Part shown: one piece after another, positions 16,120 through 24,587 of the stretch
How positions within the stretch are numbered: position 1 is the first letter of the stretch
How the letters are laid out: each line of letters opens with the position of its first letter
Assembly (NCBI RefSeq): GCF_014648875.1
Contig: NZ_BMRY01000001.1
Coordinates: 231,304 to 295,303 of the forward strand
From: Streptomyces parvus
GTDB taxonomy: Bacteria > Actinomycetota > Actinomycetes > Streptomycetales > Streptomycetaceae
Direction of reading: 5' to 3'
DNA: 64,000 nt
Notes under the pieces: generated by a model
What the model saw: only the letters and a program-made list of their open reading frames with translations
Database searches by the model: none
What the model was told of the DNA's origin: nothing
Position numbers and translations under genes: made by a program

Positions 16120-17502
16120 ATGACCGCAACGACGGCGGACGCTCCCCCGCCCGAGCTCCGCCTGCCCAAGCGGCGCGGGGTGGAGCTCACCCTCCTCGTC
16201 GGGGGCGTCCTGATCGCCGTCTTCGGCTACGCGGCGGTCGGGCTGACCCACGACGGCGCCGTGCCGCCGGACGTCGCCGGGTACGGCGCCGGGCTCGGGG
16301 CGCTGGCGCTGCTCGCCCATGTCGCGGTCCGCTTCCGGGCCCCGTACGCCGATCCGCTGCTGCTGCCGATCGCCGTCCTGCTCAACGGCCTCGGCCTGGT
16401 GCTGATCTACCGGCTCGATCTGGAGACGCCGAGGGACCAGGCCGCGCCCACCCAGCTCGTCTGGTCCACGCTCGGCGTCGCGCTGTTCACCGCCGTGGTG
16501 GTGCTGCTGCGCGACCACCGGGTGCTCCAGCGGTACGCGTATCTCTCGGTGGCCACGGCGCTGGTGCTCCTGATCGTGCCGATCTTCTTCCCGGCGGTGA
16601 ACGGGGCGAAGATCTGGATCCGGATCGGCGGACTCTCCTTCCAGCCCGGGGAGTTCGCGAAGATCCTGCTCGCGGTGTTCTTCGCCGCCTATCTGGCCGC
16701 CAACCGCAACGCGCTCGCGTACACCGGCCGCAGGGTGTGGAAGCTGCAACTGCCCGCGGGCCGGGTGCTCGGGCCGATCGTGGCGATCTGGCTGCTGAGC
16801 GTCGGCGTGCTGGTGCTGGAGCGCGACCTCGGAACCTCGCTGCTCTTCTTCGGGCTGTTCGTCATCATGCTGTACGTGGCGACGGGCCGGACCGGCTGGA
16901 TCGCGGTGGGCCTGCTGCTGGCGGCCGTCGGGGCGTTCGTCGTCGGGACGTTCGAACCGCATGTCCACAGCCGGGTGGAGGACTGGCTCGACCCGTTCGC
17001 CTCGATCGACGCGGGGCGGGGACCGGGCCAGCTCGCCCAGTCGCTGTTCGCGTTCGCGGCGGGCGGGATGCTCGGGACGGGGCTCGGCGCCGGGAACTCC
17101 ATCCTGATCGGCTTCGCCGCCAAGTCCGACTTCATCCTGGCGACGGCCGGTGAGGAGTTGGGGCTGAGCGGGCTGACGGCGATCTTCCTGCTCTACGCGC
17201 TGCTCGTGGCGCGCGGCTACCGGGCCGGGCTCGCCCTGCGCGACCCGTTCGGGCGGCTGCTCGCCATCGGTCTCGCCTCGATCCTGGCGCTCCAGGTGTT
17301 CGTGATCGCGGGCGGGGTGATGGGGCTGATCCCGCTGACCGGGATGGCGATGCCGTTCCTCGCGCAGGGCGGCTCTTCGGTCGTCACCAACTGGATCATC
17401 GTGGCGCTGCTGATCCGGCTCAGCGACGTCGCGCGCCGGCCCCACCCCGAGCAGGTGGAGACCGGAGTCGTCGCGGCGGCCGTGGAGGAGGAGAACCGGT
17501 GA
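16120..17502 (+). CDS. FtsW/RodA/SpoVE family glycosyltransferase (SEDS protein)
   Basis: A 460-residue polytopic membrane protein with about ten hydrophobic segments. It carries SEDS landmarks (GAKIWIRIGGLSFQPGEFAKI, ERDLGTSLLFFG, GNSILIGFAAKSDFILATAGEELG, PLTGMAMPFLAQGGSS). SEDS proteins polymerise glycan strands from lipid II together with a class B PBP. The start is the ATG at 16120, with TACGTT (16107-16112) 7 nt before it as a leaderless-type -10. The gene overlaps the PBP gene by GTGA. The classical rodA/pbpA neighbours (PASTA kinases, phosphatase, FHA proteins) are absent, so this is probably a paralogous pair. Confidence 0.92.
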   Translation: MTATTADAPPPELRLPKRRGVELTLLVGGVLIAVFGYAAVGLTHDGAVPPDVAGYGAGLGALALLAHVAVRFRAPYADPLLLPIAVLLNGLGLVLIYRLDLETPRDQAAPTQLVWSTLGVALFTAVVVLLRDHRVLQRYAYLSVATALVLLIVPIFFPAVNGAKIWIRIGGLSFQPGEFAKILLAVFFAAYLAANRNALAYTGRRVWKLQLPAGRVLGPIVAIWLLSVGVLVLERDLGTSLLFFGLFVIMLYVATGRTGWIAVGLLLAAVGAFVVGTFEPHVHSRVEDWLDPFASIDAGRGPGQLAQSLFAFAAGGMLGTGLGAGNSILIGFAAKSDFILATAGEELGLSGLTAIFLLYALLVARGYRAGLALRDPFGRLLAIGLASILALQVFVIAGGVMGLIPLTGMAMPFLAQGGSSVVTNWIIVALLIRLSDVARRPHPEQVETGVVAAAVEEENR

Positions 17503-18956
17503 TCCGCTACATCAGGCGGGCCGCCGCCTTCTGTCTGCTGCTGCTCGTGGCGCTGCTCGTCAACGCGGCCCGCGTCCAGCTCTTCGAGGCCGACGAGCTG
17601 GACGACAACCCGGCCAACCGCCGCGACGCGATCGTCCGTTACGACCAGCCGCGCGGGAACATCCTGGTCGGCGACCGGCCCGTGACCGGCAACAAGGAGA
17701 CGGGCGAACAGCTCAGCTTCGAGCGCACCTATCTGCACGGCCCGCTGTACGCGCCGGTGACCGGATACGCCTCGCAGACGTACGGCACCACGCTGATCGA
17801 GAACGCCGAGGACGCCGTGCTCTCCGGTACGGACTCGCTGCTGGCGCCGCTGCCCTTCTGGAACGAGTTCACGCGAGGGCGGCAGCCGGGCGGCGATGTC
17901 GTCACGACCATCAAGGCGTCGATGCAGCAGGCGGCGTACGAGGGGCTGCGCGGGCGGCGGGGCGCGGTGGCGGCCCTGGATCCGTCGACGGGCGCGATTC
18001 TGGCGCTGGTCTCGACCCCGTCGTACGACCCCGAGCGGCTGTCCGGGACCGGGGCTGCGGTGACCGACGCGTGGTCCCGGCTGAACGCCTCCACGAGCAT
18101 GCCGATGCTCAACCGGGCCATCCGGCAGACCTATCCGCCGGGCTCCACCTTCAAGATCGTGACGGCCGCGGCGGCGCTGGACTCCCGGGCGGTGACGGAC
18201 CCCGACGCGGCCACGGACACCCCGTCGCCGTACGTCCTGCCGGGGACGCGGACAACTCTGCCGAACGAGGCGAGGGGCTGCGAGAACGCGTCACTGGCGG
18301 AGGCGATCCGGGTCTCCTGCAACACGGTGATGGCCCATCTGGGGGTGGAGGTCGGCCTCGGCGGGATGGTGGAGACGGCGGAGAAGTTCGGCTTCAACGA
18401 CACCGGGCTGCGCATTCCGTCGGGGGTGGCAAGGAGCAACTTCGACACGGACATGAGCGAGGACCAGCTGGCCCTGTCCTCGATCGGGCAGTTCAACACC
18501 ACGGCGACCCCGCTCCAGATGGCGATGGTCGCCTCGGCGGTCGCGGGCGGCGGGGATCTGCGGCGCCCGCATCTGGTGGACCGGGTGACCACGAACACCG
18601 GGGACACGGTCCGGCAGGAGCGGTCGGAGTCGTACGAGCGGCCGATGAACCCGGCGACCGCGGTGCAGCTCCAGCGGATGATGGTCGAGGTGGTGGAGAA
18701 CGGCACCGGGTCGAACGCGGCGATCGACGGGGTCCGGGTCGGCGGCAAGACCGGCACCGCCCAGCACGGCGTCGACAACTCCGGTCTGCCGTACGCCTGG
18801 TTCATCTCCTGGGCCCAGGCCCCCGACTCGGGCCGCCCCGCCGTAGCGGTGGCGGTGGTGGTGGAGGACGCCGCCGCCGACCGGGCCGACATCAGCGGCG
18901 GCGGCAGCGCGGCCCCGATCGCCCGGGCCGTGATGGAGGCGGCGCTGGAGGAGTGA
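17499..18956 (+). CDS. Class B penicillin-binding protein (PbpA/PBP2-like transpeptidase)
   Basis: A 485-residue protein with an N-terminal membrane anchor ([16 protein letters not shown]) and a PBP dimerisation region. The transpeptidase domain has all three active-site motifs: SxxK in YPPGSTFK (about residues 213-216), SxN in RVSCNTVM (about 272-274) and KTG in [10 protein letters not shown] (about 416). It cross-links peptidoglycan outside the membrane and is the natural partner of the SEDS protein encoded just before it. Its GTG start overlaps that gene's stop. There are no C-terminal PASTA domains. Confidence 0.93.
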   Translation: MIRYIRRAAAFCLLLLVALLVNAARVQLFEADELDDNPANRRDAIVRYDQPRGNILVGDRPVTGNKETGEQLSFERTYLHGPLYAPVTGYASQTYGTTLIENAEDAVLSGTDSLLAPLPFWNEFTRGRQPGGDVVTTIKASMQQAAYEGLRGRRGAVAALDPSTGAILALVSTPSYDPERLSGTGAAVTDAWSRLNASTSMPMLNRAIRQTYPPGSTFKIVTAAAALDSRAVTDPDAATDTPSPYVLPGTRTTLPNEARGCENASLAEAIRVSCNTVMAHLGVEVGLGGMVETAEKFGFNDTGLRIPSGVARSNFDTDMSEDQLALSSIGQFNTTATPLQMAMVASAVAGGGDLRRPHLVDRVTTNTGDTVRQERSESYERPMNPATAVQLQRMMVEVVENGTGSNAAIDGVRVGGKTGTAQHGVDNSGLPYAWFISWAQAPDSGRPAVAVAVVVEDAAADRADISGGGSAAPIARAVMEAALEE

Positions 18957-18957
18957 C

Positions 18958-18975
18958 CCGCCCGACGTCGGGCGG
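18958..18975. promoter_or_regulatory. 18-bp perfect palindrome between pbpA-like and amidase genes
   Basis: CCGCCCGAC-GTCGGGCGG begins 2 bp after the PBP stop and ends 6 bp before the amidase's -10-like CAGACT (18982-18987). It covers the place where the amidase -35 would be. It may be an operator or a compact terminator hairpin. The sequence does not decide between these. Confidence 0.5.
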
Positions 18976-18993
18976 TGCGGGCAGACTGCCCGT

Positions 18994-20115
18994 ATGACAC
19001 CTGCGAACTCCGCCGTGGCACGGGCGCTGGAGCGGATCGAGCGCCTGGACCCGGCGCTGCACGCGTTCATCGAGGTCTGGCCGGACGAAGCGCTCGCCCG
19101 GGAGCGGGAGGCCGTGGCCCGGCGACTCCCCCTGGGCGGGCTGCCGTTCGCGGTGAAGGGTCCCTCCGGCATCCGGTCGCACGCGGCCCGCCGGCTGATC
19201 GCGGCGGGCGGGGTCCCGGTGGGCGCGACCTCGGTACCCGGCCCCGGCACCGCCTGGCAGACCTGGGGGCAGGGTGCGCACGGCCGTACGGTCAACCCGT
19301 GGCGGGCGGACCGTACGCCGGGCGGGTCCTCGGCCGGGTCGGCGGTCGCGGTGGCGGCCGGCATGGTGGAGGCGGCGACGGGCAGCGACGGGGCCGGCTC
19401 GGTCCGCATCCCGGCCGCCTGGTGCGGGGTGTTCGGGCTGAAGACGACGAACGGGCTGCTCCCCTCCCCCGACCGGACGGGCCTGGCCTCGGCCGGGGTG
19501 CTCGCCCGGTCGGCGGCGGCAGCGGAGCCGTTTCTGCGCCGGGTGCTGGGCGGTGGCGGCACGCCGGAGGCCGCCTCGGACCGGCTTCCGCCGCCTCTCC
19601 CGCTGCCCGTCGTGTACAGCGAGGACCTCGGGTTCGCGGCGGTGGACCCGGAGGTGGCGGCCGTCGTCCGGGCGGCCGTGGACCGGCTCGTCGCGGCGGG
19701 GACCGTACGCCTGGTGGACCGCGATGCCGGGCTGCTCGACCCGGCGGGCGCCTGGGCGGCGGTACGGGGCGGAGCGCCGGACGACCCGGCGGCGGTGCGG
19801 GTGCGGCGTACGAACGACGAGCGGCTGGAGACGCTGTTCTCCGGCGGGGCCCTGCTGATGACCCCGGCCACCCCGAACCGGCCGCACGGCCACGAGGGCC
19901 CGGGCACCCGCTACTCCACGGCGCTCACCTGGGCGTTCAACCTGAGCGGGCATCCGGCGGCGAGCCTGCCCGCCGGGTTCACCGGGGACGGCTGCCCGGT
20001 GGGGCTCCAGATGGTGGCGCCGCGCAGGGCGGACCCGGTGCTGCTCGCCGCGGCCCGCGCGGTGGAGGACGCCCTGCCCCCGGCGCGGACGCCTCCCCCG
20101 GCCGGGCGGGACTGA
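18994..20115 (+). CDS. Amidase-signature family hydrolase
   Basis: A 373-residue protein with the Ser-cisSer-Lys triad: Lys55 in FAVKGPSG, cis-Ser at about 113 in [11 protein letters not shown], and nucleophile Ser136 in [13 protein letters not shown]. It should hydrolyse an amide bond of unknown substrate. At 373 residues it is shorter than the usual 450-500 of the family, mainly in the middle of the domain. The ATG at 18994 follows CAGACT by 6 nt, so the transcript may be leaderless. It is convergent with the next gene with an 8-bp gap. Confidence 0.88.
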   Translation: MTPANSAVARALERIERLDPALHAFIEVWPDEALAREREAVARRLPLGGLPFAVKGPSGIRSHAARRLIAAGGVPVGATSVPGPGTAWQTWGQGAHGRTVNPWRADRTPGGSSAGSAVAVAAGMVEAATGSDGAGSVRIPAAWCGVFGLKTTNGLLPSPDRTGLASAGVLARSAAAAEPFLRRVLGGGGTPEAASDRLPPPLPLPVVYSEDLGFAAVDPEVAAVVRAAVDRLVAAGTVRLVDRDAGLLDPAGAWAAVRGGAPDDPAAVRVRRTNDERLETLFSGGALLMTPATPNRPHGHEGPGTRYSTALTWAFNLSGHPAASLPAGFTGDGCPVGLQMVAPRRADPVLLAAARAVEDALPPARTPPPAGRD

Positions 20116-20123
20116 GCGGCGGG

Positions 20124-20972
20124 TCAGCCGAGCGGCCGGCGGGCCTCCTCGCGGACCTTGGCCGTCTCCGCCGCGACCGCGGCCAGGTCGATGGACTTGG
20201 GATCCTTGAGCAGGGTCTCCGGGCGGATCACCCCGACCATCGCGGCGGTGTTGTCGTCACCCCAGGCGCACATGGGGATGCTGACGATGCCGCCGGACTC
20301 CTTCGACCGCACGACCTGGCACTCGATCGTGATCGAGTACCCCTCGGGCCGGAACTTCTTCGGGGGCACGACGAGGGTCGCGCCGTCGGCCTCCGCCGCC
20401 CCCTCCATGATCTTGCCGCGCATGAAGTCGGGGCTGGCCAGCCGCCCGTACATCCCGGAGAGCACCAACGCGCCGCCCTTGGCCGAGGTGTAGTGCGCGA
20501 CGACCGCCTCGGCGTCCCGGATGCTCGCGTCGGGGGTCTTCTCGATCTCATCGCCCTCGGTCTCCGAGAGGTCCTGCTCCAGGCTGAACTCGTCGTCCAG
20601 GAGCTTCTGCTGCACGACGAGTTCGTACTCCGCCTTCGGGTACACCAGGTCGGCGCCCTTGTCGGCGAGCTGGGTGACCCCGAAGACGATCCCGCCCGCC
20701 GCCACGACCGCGCCGACCGCGATTCCGACGATCAGCCCGGTCCGCTTCCGGCGCGGGGCCTGCGGGCCCTGGGGCGGCCAGCCGCCACCCGCGCCGGGCG
20801 GGCCGGGCTGCCCCCAGCCGCCCTGCTGGGGCGGGGGCGGCGGCTGCTGCGGGTAGCCGTAGGGCTGCTGGTGCGGCACGGCGCCCGGCGCGGCCGGCGG
20901 CGGGCCGCCGTACGGGTTCTGCGGGTGCGGCGGCCCGTACGGGCCCTGCGGCGGGTGGGGCGGGGTGGTCAT
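20124..20972 (-). CDS. Proline-rich single-span membrane protein, unknown function
   Basis: A 282-residue protein. A Pro/Gly/Gln/Tyr-rich cytoplasmic N-terminus (about 75 residues) is followed by RRKR and a membrane span (GLIVGIAVGAVVAAGGIVFG, about 78-97). The extracytoplasmic domain is about 180 residues, with two cysteines (ECQVV, PMCAWGDD) that may pair. This architecture is very common in Streptomyces. I do not recognise the C-terminal domain. It is a single gene, convergent with the amidase. Confidence 0.75.
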   Translation of the reverse strand: MTTPPHPPQGPYGPPHPQNPYGGPPPAAPGAVPHQQPYGYPQQPPPPPQQGGWGQPGPPGAGGGWPPQGPQAPRRKRTGLIVGIAVGAVVAAGGIVFGVTQLADKGADLVYPKAEYELVVQQKLLDDEFSLEQDLSETEGDEIEKTPDASIRDAEAVVAHYTSAKGGALVLSGMYGRLASPDFMRGKIMEGAAEADGATLVVPPKKFRPEGYSITIECQVVRSKESGGIVSIPMCAWGDDNTAAMVGVIRPETLLKDPKSIDLAAVAAETAKVREEARRPLG

Positions 20973-21105
20973 GCGCTCACGGTACGGCAGGTACGCGAAC
21001 AGGATTTCGACGCGGCCGAGATCGGTACCAGGTCGAAAGCGTTGAGAGCGTTGAAAACGCCGAGAGCAAAGCGTCTCAGGCGGGCGCCTCGCCGTCTTCC
21101 GCGCC

Positions 21106-22218
21106 TCAGGCGGCCGCCTCGCTTCCCTCCTCGATCGCCTCCGCGACCTCCGCCACCCGGGCCTCCTCCTCCGCGGCGAAGCGGTCGCGGTCCAGTTGCT
21201 CGGCTATCTCCTCGTCCTGGGACATCAGCAGGTCGAGGTCGGAGTCGCCGAGTTCGAGGACGCCCATGTCGACGTACGCCTTCTGGAGGCGCGGGCCCCA
21301 CAGGCCGATGTCCTTGACGCACGGGACGATGCGGCTGAAGAGCAGCTTCCGGAAGAGCTGGAGGTACTCCGAGTGTTCCGAGAGGTCCTTCGCCTCCTGC
21401 TTGCCGATGCCGAAGTTCTCCAGGACCTCGACCCCGCTGAGCCGGTCGCGCATCAGGTAGCAGCCCTCGATGACGAACTCCTCGCGCTCGCGCAGTTCGG
21501 CGTCGCTCAGCTGCTTGTAGTAGTCGCGCAGCGCCATCCGCCCGAAGGCGACGTGCCGGGCCTCGTCCTGCATGACGTACGCGAGGATCTGCTTGGGCAG
21601 CGGCTTGGTCGTGGTGTCGCGGATCATCCCGAAGGCGGCCAGCGCCAGGCCCTCGATGAGGACCTGCATGCCGAGGTAGGGCATGTCCCAGCGGGAGTCG
21701 CGCAGGGTGTCGCCCAGCAGTCCCTGGAGGTTGTCGTTGACCGGGTAGAGCATGCCGATCTTCTCGTGCAGGAACCGGCCGTAGATCTCGGCGTGCCGGG
21801 CCTCGTCCATGGTCTGGGTGGCGGAGTAGAACTTGGCGTCCAGGTCGGGGACGGACTCCACGATGCGCGCCGCGCAGACCATCGCGCCCTGCTCGCCGTG
21901 GAGGAACTGGCTGAACTGCCAGGACGTGTAGTGCTTGCGCAGCTCGCCCCGGTCCTTCTCCGTCATCTTCGCCCAGTGCGGTGTGCCGTACAGGGTGAGC
22001 GCCTCGTCGGGGGTGCCGAGCGGGTCGGTGGGGTCGACCTCCAGGGACCAGTCGATGCGCTTGTTGCCGTCCCACTGCTTGTCCTTGCCCTTCTGGTAGA
22101 GGGCGAGGAGGCGTTCGCGGCCGTCGTCGTAGTCCCAGCTGAACCGGGCGGCCCCGGTGGCGGGGACCTGCCAGATCGGTTCGGCGGGCGGGGTGGTGTA
22201 GAGCTCATGGGTGGACAC
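21106..22218 (-). CDS. Ferritin-like di-iron protein
   Basis: A 370-residue, mostly helical protein with two ExxH iron-binding motifs, MDEARHAEIYGRF and QDEARHVAFGRM, and a preceding carboxylate helix containing GEQGAMVC. This is the ferritin-like/ribonucleotide-reductase-R2-like di-iron arrangement. Such proteins activate oxygen for hydroxylation, desaturation or N-oxygenation. The substrate is unknown. The C-terminal 40 residues are acidic and Ala-rich. It is divergent from an AurF-like di-iron gene across 237 bp and near a TetR regulator, which suggests one functional locus. Confidence 0.8.
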   Translation of the reverse strand: MSTHELYTTPPAEPIWQVPATGAARFSWDYDDGRERLLALYQKGKDKQWDGNKRIDWSLEVDPTDPLGTPDEALTLYGTPHWAKMTEKDRGELRKHYTSWQFSQFLHGEQGAMVCAARIVESVPDLDAKFYSATQTMDEARHAEIYGRFLHEKIGMLYPVNDNLQGLLGDTLRDSRWDMPYLGMQVLIEGLALAAFGMIRDTTTKPLPKQILAYVMQDEARHVAFGRMALRDYYKQLSDAELREREEFVIEGCYLMRDRLSGVEVLENFGIGKQEAKDLSEHSEYLQLFRKLLFSRIVPCVKDIGLWGPRLQKAYVDMGVLELGDSDLDLLMSQDEEIAEQLDRDRFAAEEEARVAEVAEAIEEGSEAAA

Positions 22219-22368
22219 GGACGGCTCCTTCGCCTCGGACAGCGGGACGTGATCGACAAGTTCCGTGACGTCGAAGGCAGTTGAGCGCGTGCGTCAGCCG
22301 CCTCCCCGGCAGGTTCACACGTTGGTAGACATCGGGTCAACAAGTCGGACGGAGTCGCGCCCAGGGGA

Positions 22369-22397
22369 TTGACACCCTTACTGACAGTCAGTCTCAT
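22369..22397 (+). promoter_or_regulatory. Promoter and palindromic operator before the AurF-like gene
   Basis: A consensus -35 TTGACA (22369-22374) is followed by the perfect palindrome ACTGAC-A-GTCAGT (22380-22392). A weak -10 (TCTCAT, 22392-22397) sits at 17-bp spacing. The position between -35 and -10 is typical of a repressor site. The TetR regulator encoded at 23426 is the obvious candidate, by inference. Confidence 0.6.
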
Positions 22398-22455
22398 AAA
22401 GGGTGACCGCCAGTAACAGCCGCTCCCGGCAACCCCTGTGTGAGGTGCTCCCGCC

Positions 22456-23391
22456 ATGACGACCGTCACCGCTCGCGATGCGACCGTGCTCCGCGACGCG
22501 CTCGGGCCGCTCCGCGACCGCGAGCAGATCGCCCTGCGGCTGCTCGAATCCTCGGCCAAGCACTCCTTCGACCCCGACACCGAACTCGACTGGGACGCCG
22601 CCGTCGAGGACGGCAAGTGGTTCTGGCCGCCGGAGCTGCTCTCGCTGTACGGGACCCCGATGTGGGACCGGATGTCCGAGGAGCAGCGGCTCGACCTCTC
22701 CCGGCACGAGGCGGCGGCGCTGGCCTCGCTCGGCATCTGGTTCGAGATCATCCTGATGCAGCTGCTGGTCCGGCACATCTACGACAAGCCCGTCACCAGC
22801 AACCACGTCCGCTACGCGCTCACCGAGATAGCCGACGAGTGCCGGCACTCGATGATGTTCGGCCGCATGATCGACTGGGGCGGCGCCCCGACGTACCCGG
22901 TGCCGCGCGTCTACCACAACCTCGCGCGGGTCCTGAAGACCGTCTCCACCACCCCCGGTTCGTTCGCCGCGACCCTGCTCGGCGAGGAGATCCTCGACTG
23001 GATGCAGCGCCTGACCTTCCCGGACGAGCGGGTGCAGACCCTGGTGCGCGGAGTGACCCGGATCCATGTCATCGAGGAGGCCCGGCACGTCCGGTACGCC
23101 CGGGAGGAGCTGCGCCGCCAGATGGTGACCGCCCCGCGCTGGGAGCGGGAGCTGACCAAGGTCAGCTGCGGCGAGGCGGCCCGGGTGTTCTCCGTCTGCT
23201 TCGTGAACCCGCAGGTGTACGAGAACGTCGGCCTGGACCGCCGGGAGGCCGTGGCCCAGGTGAAGGCGAGCGGCCACCGCGCCGAGGTCATGCAGTCCGG
23301 CGCGAAACGGCTCACCGACTTCTTCGACGACATCGGGCTGCTGAACGGCGTCGGCCGCCGGCTGTGGCGAAGCTCCGGTCTGCTGGCCTGA
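22456..23391 (+). CDS. AurF-like di-iron oxygenase
   Basis: A 311-residue helical protein resembling AurF-type p-aminobenzoate N-oxygenases. It has EIADECRHSMMFGRMI and VIEEARHVRYAREE as the paired iron-binding motifs, an early RHEAAALASLGIWFE helix and a third carboxylate helix (LLGEEILDWM). These enzymes oxidise amines or related groups with a non-heme di-iron centre. The substrate here is unknown and no biosynthetic cluster surrounds it. A TTGACA promoter with a palindromic operator precedes it. The TetR gene follows 34 bp downstream on the same strand. Confidence 0.82.
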   Translation: MTTVTARDATVLRDALGPLRDREQIALRLLESSAKHSFDPDTELDWDAAVEDGKWFWPPELLSLYGTPMWDRMSEEQRLDLSRHEAAALASLGIWFEIILMQLLVRHIYDKPVTSNHVRYALTEIADECRHSMMFGRMIDWGGAPTYPVPRVYHNLARVLKTVSTTPGSFAATLLGEEILDWMQRLTFPDERVQTLVRGVTRIHVIEEARHVRYAREELRRQMVTAPRWERELTKVSCGEAARVFSVCFVNPQVYENVGLDRREAVAQVKASGHRAEVMQSGAKRLTDFFDDIGLLNGVGRRLWRSSGLLA

Positions 23392-23425
23392 GGTGTATCA
23401 GCCGGCACGGTCTAGGCTCGGGGGC

Positions 23426-24202
23426 ATGACGTCCACCGCCGCAGTCCCGCCGCCCCGGGCGACGTACCGGAGGCTCAGCGTCGAGGAGCGCCGCGCCCAG
23501 CTGCTGCTCGCCGCGCTCGGTCTCTTCGCCCACCGGGCGCCCGACGAGGTGTCGCTCGACGAGGTGGCGGTGGCGGCCGGGGTGTCCCGGCCGCTCGTCT
23601 ACCGCTACTTCCCGGGCGGGCGGCAGCAGTTGTACGAGGCCGCGCTCGGCTCGGCGGCCGACGAGCTGACGCTGTGCTTCACCGAACCGCCGGTGGGCCC
23701 GCCGACCGAGCGGGTCGCCCGGGTCCTGGACCGCTATCTGCGTTTCGTCGACGAGCACGACACCGGGTTCAGCGCCCTGCTGCGCGGCGGCAGCGTCGTG
23801 GAGACCTCCCGGACGACGACGATCGTGGACGGGGTGCGCCGGGCGGCCGCCGACGAGATCCTGCGGCACCTCGGGCGCATGGGCGGGGCCGGGGAGCAGC
23901 CCGCCGGGCCGAGGCTGCGGATGATGGTGCGCAGCTGGATCGCGGCCGTCGAGGCGGCGTCGCTGATGTGGCTGGACGACGGGAAGCAGCCGGCCGCGGC
24001 CGAGCTGCGCGGCTGGCTGGTCGACCATCTGATCGCCCTGCTCGCCGCGACCGCCGCGACCGACCCGGAGACCGCGGCGGTGGTGAACGACCTGCTGGCC
24101 CTGGAGACCTCCGAGGGCCCGGCCGGACAGCTCGCGGAACGGGTGATTCCGGTCGTCGCGGAGGCGGCGCACCTGCTGCCCGCGCCCCCTGCGTCAGACT
24201 GA
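23426..24202 (+). CDS. TetR family transcriptional regulator
   Basis: A 258-residue regulator with an N-terminal TetR helix-turn-helix (RRAQLLLAALGLFAHRAPDEVSLDEVAVAAGVSRPLVYRYF) and a helical ligand-binding C-terminus. The ATG at 23426 is preferred to longer starts because TAGGCT (23413-23418) lies 7 nt upstream, a leaderless-type promoter. It sits directly after the AurF-like gene and is the natural candidate to bind the ACTGAC-A-GTCAGT palindrome at 22380-22392. Confidence 0.92.
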   Translation: MTSTAAVPPPRATYRRLSVEERRAQLLLAALGLFAHRAPDEVSLDEVAVAAGVSRPLVYRYFPGGRQQLYEAALGSAADELTLCFTEPPVGPPTERVARVLDRYLRFVDEHDTGFSALLRGGSVVETSRTTTIVDGVRRAAADEILRHLGRMGGAGEQPAGPRLRMMVRSWIAAVEAASLMWLDDGKQPAAAELRGWLVDHLIALLAATAATDPETAAVVNDLLALETSEGPAGQLAERVIPVVAEAAHLLPAPPASD

Positions 24203-24206
24203 CCGG

Positions 24207-24482
24207 GTGAAGAGCGAGAACACCCCTTTCCGCGGCGGCCCCCTGGACGGCCGGGTCCTGCCGATCCTGCTGGGCCCGACCGGCCACCCGCCGAAGTGGT
24301 ACGAGGTCCCGGTGCCCTCCCCCGACGGCGGCCCCGCCACGGTGTACGCCTACCAGCGGGTCCCGGCCGGCTACACCAAGCGGCTCGGGCTCCAGCGCGG
24401 CTGGGTGTACGAGTACGCCCCCGGCGGCCGTGAGCACCGCACGCTCAAGTGGCCCTGGTCCAAGCCGCCGCGCCGCGACTGA
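24207..24482 (+). CDS. Small conserved-looking hypothetical protein
   Basis: A 91-residue protein from a GTG start 4 bp after the TetR stop. The N-terminus (NTPFRGGPLDGRVLPI) and central VYAYQRVPAGYTKRLGL suggest a small compact fold with many aromatic residues. There is no signal peptide or membrane segment. The PFRGGPLDGR type of motif occurs in short actinobacterial proteins of unknown function. A CAGACT hexamer inside the end of the TetR gene could give a leaderless message. Function is unknown. Confidence 0.65.
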   Translation: MKSENTPFRGGPLDGRVLPILLGPTGHPPKWYEVPVPSPDGGPATVYAYQRVPAGYTKRLGLQRGWVYEYAPGGREHRTLKWPWSKPPRRD

Positions 24483-24587
24483 ACGACGGCGGGCGGTCCC
24501 CGCGTACGGCACAGGCCCTAAGATCGACGGTCAGGCGCCGGGGACGGGCCATCCGGCCGCCGTACAACGGTCACAAGGGGGTGCGCC

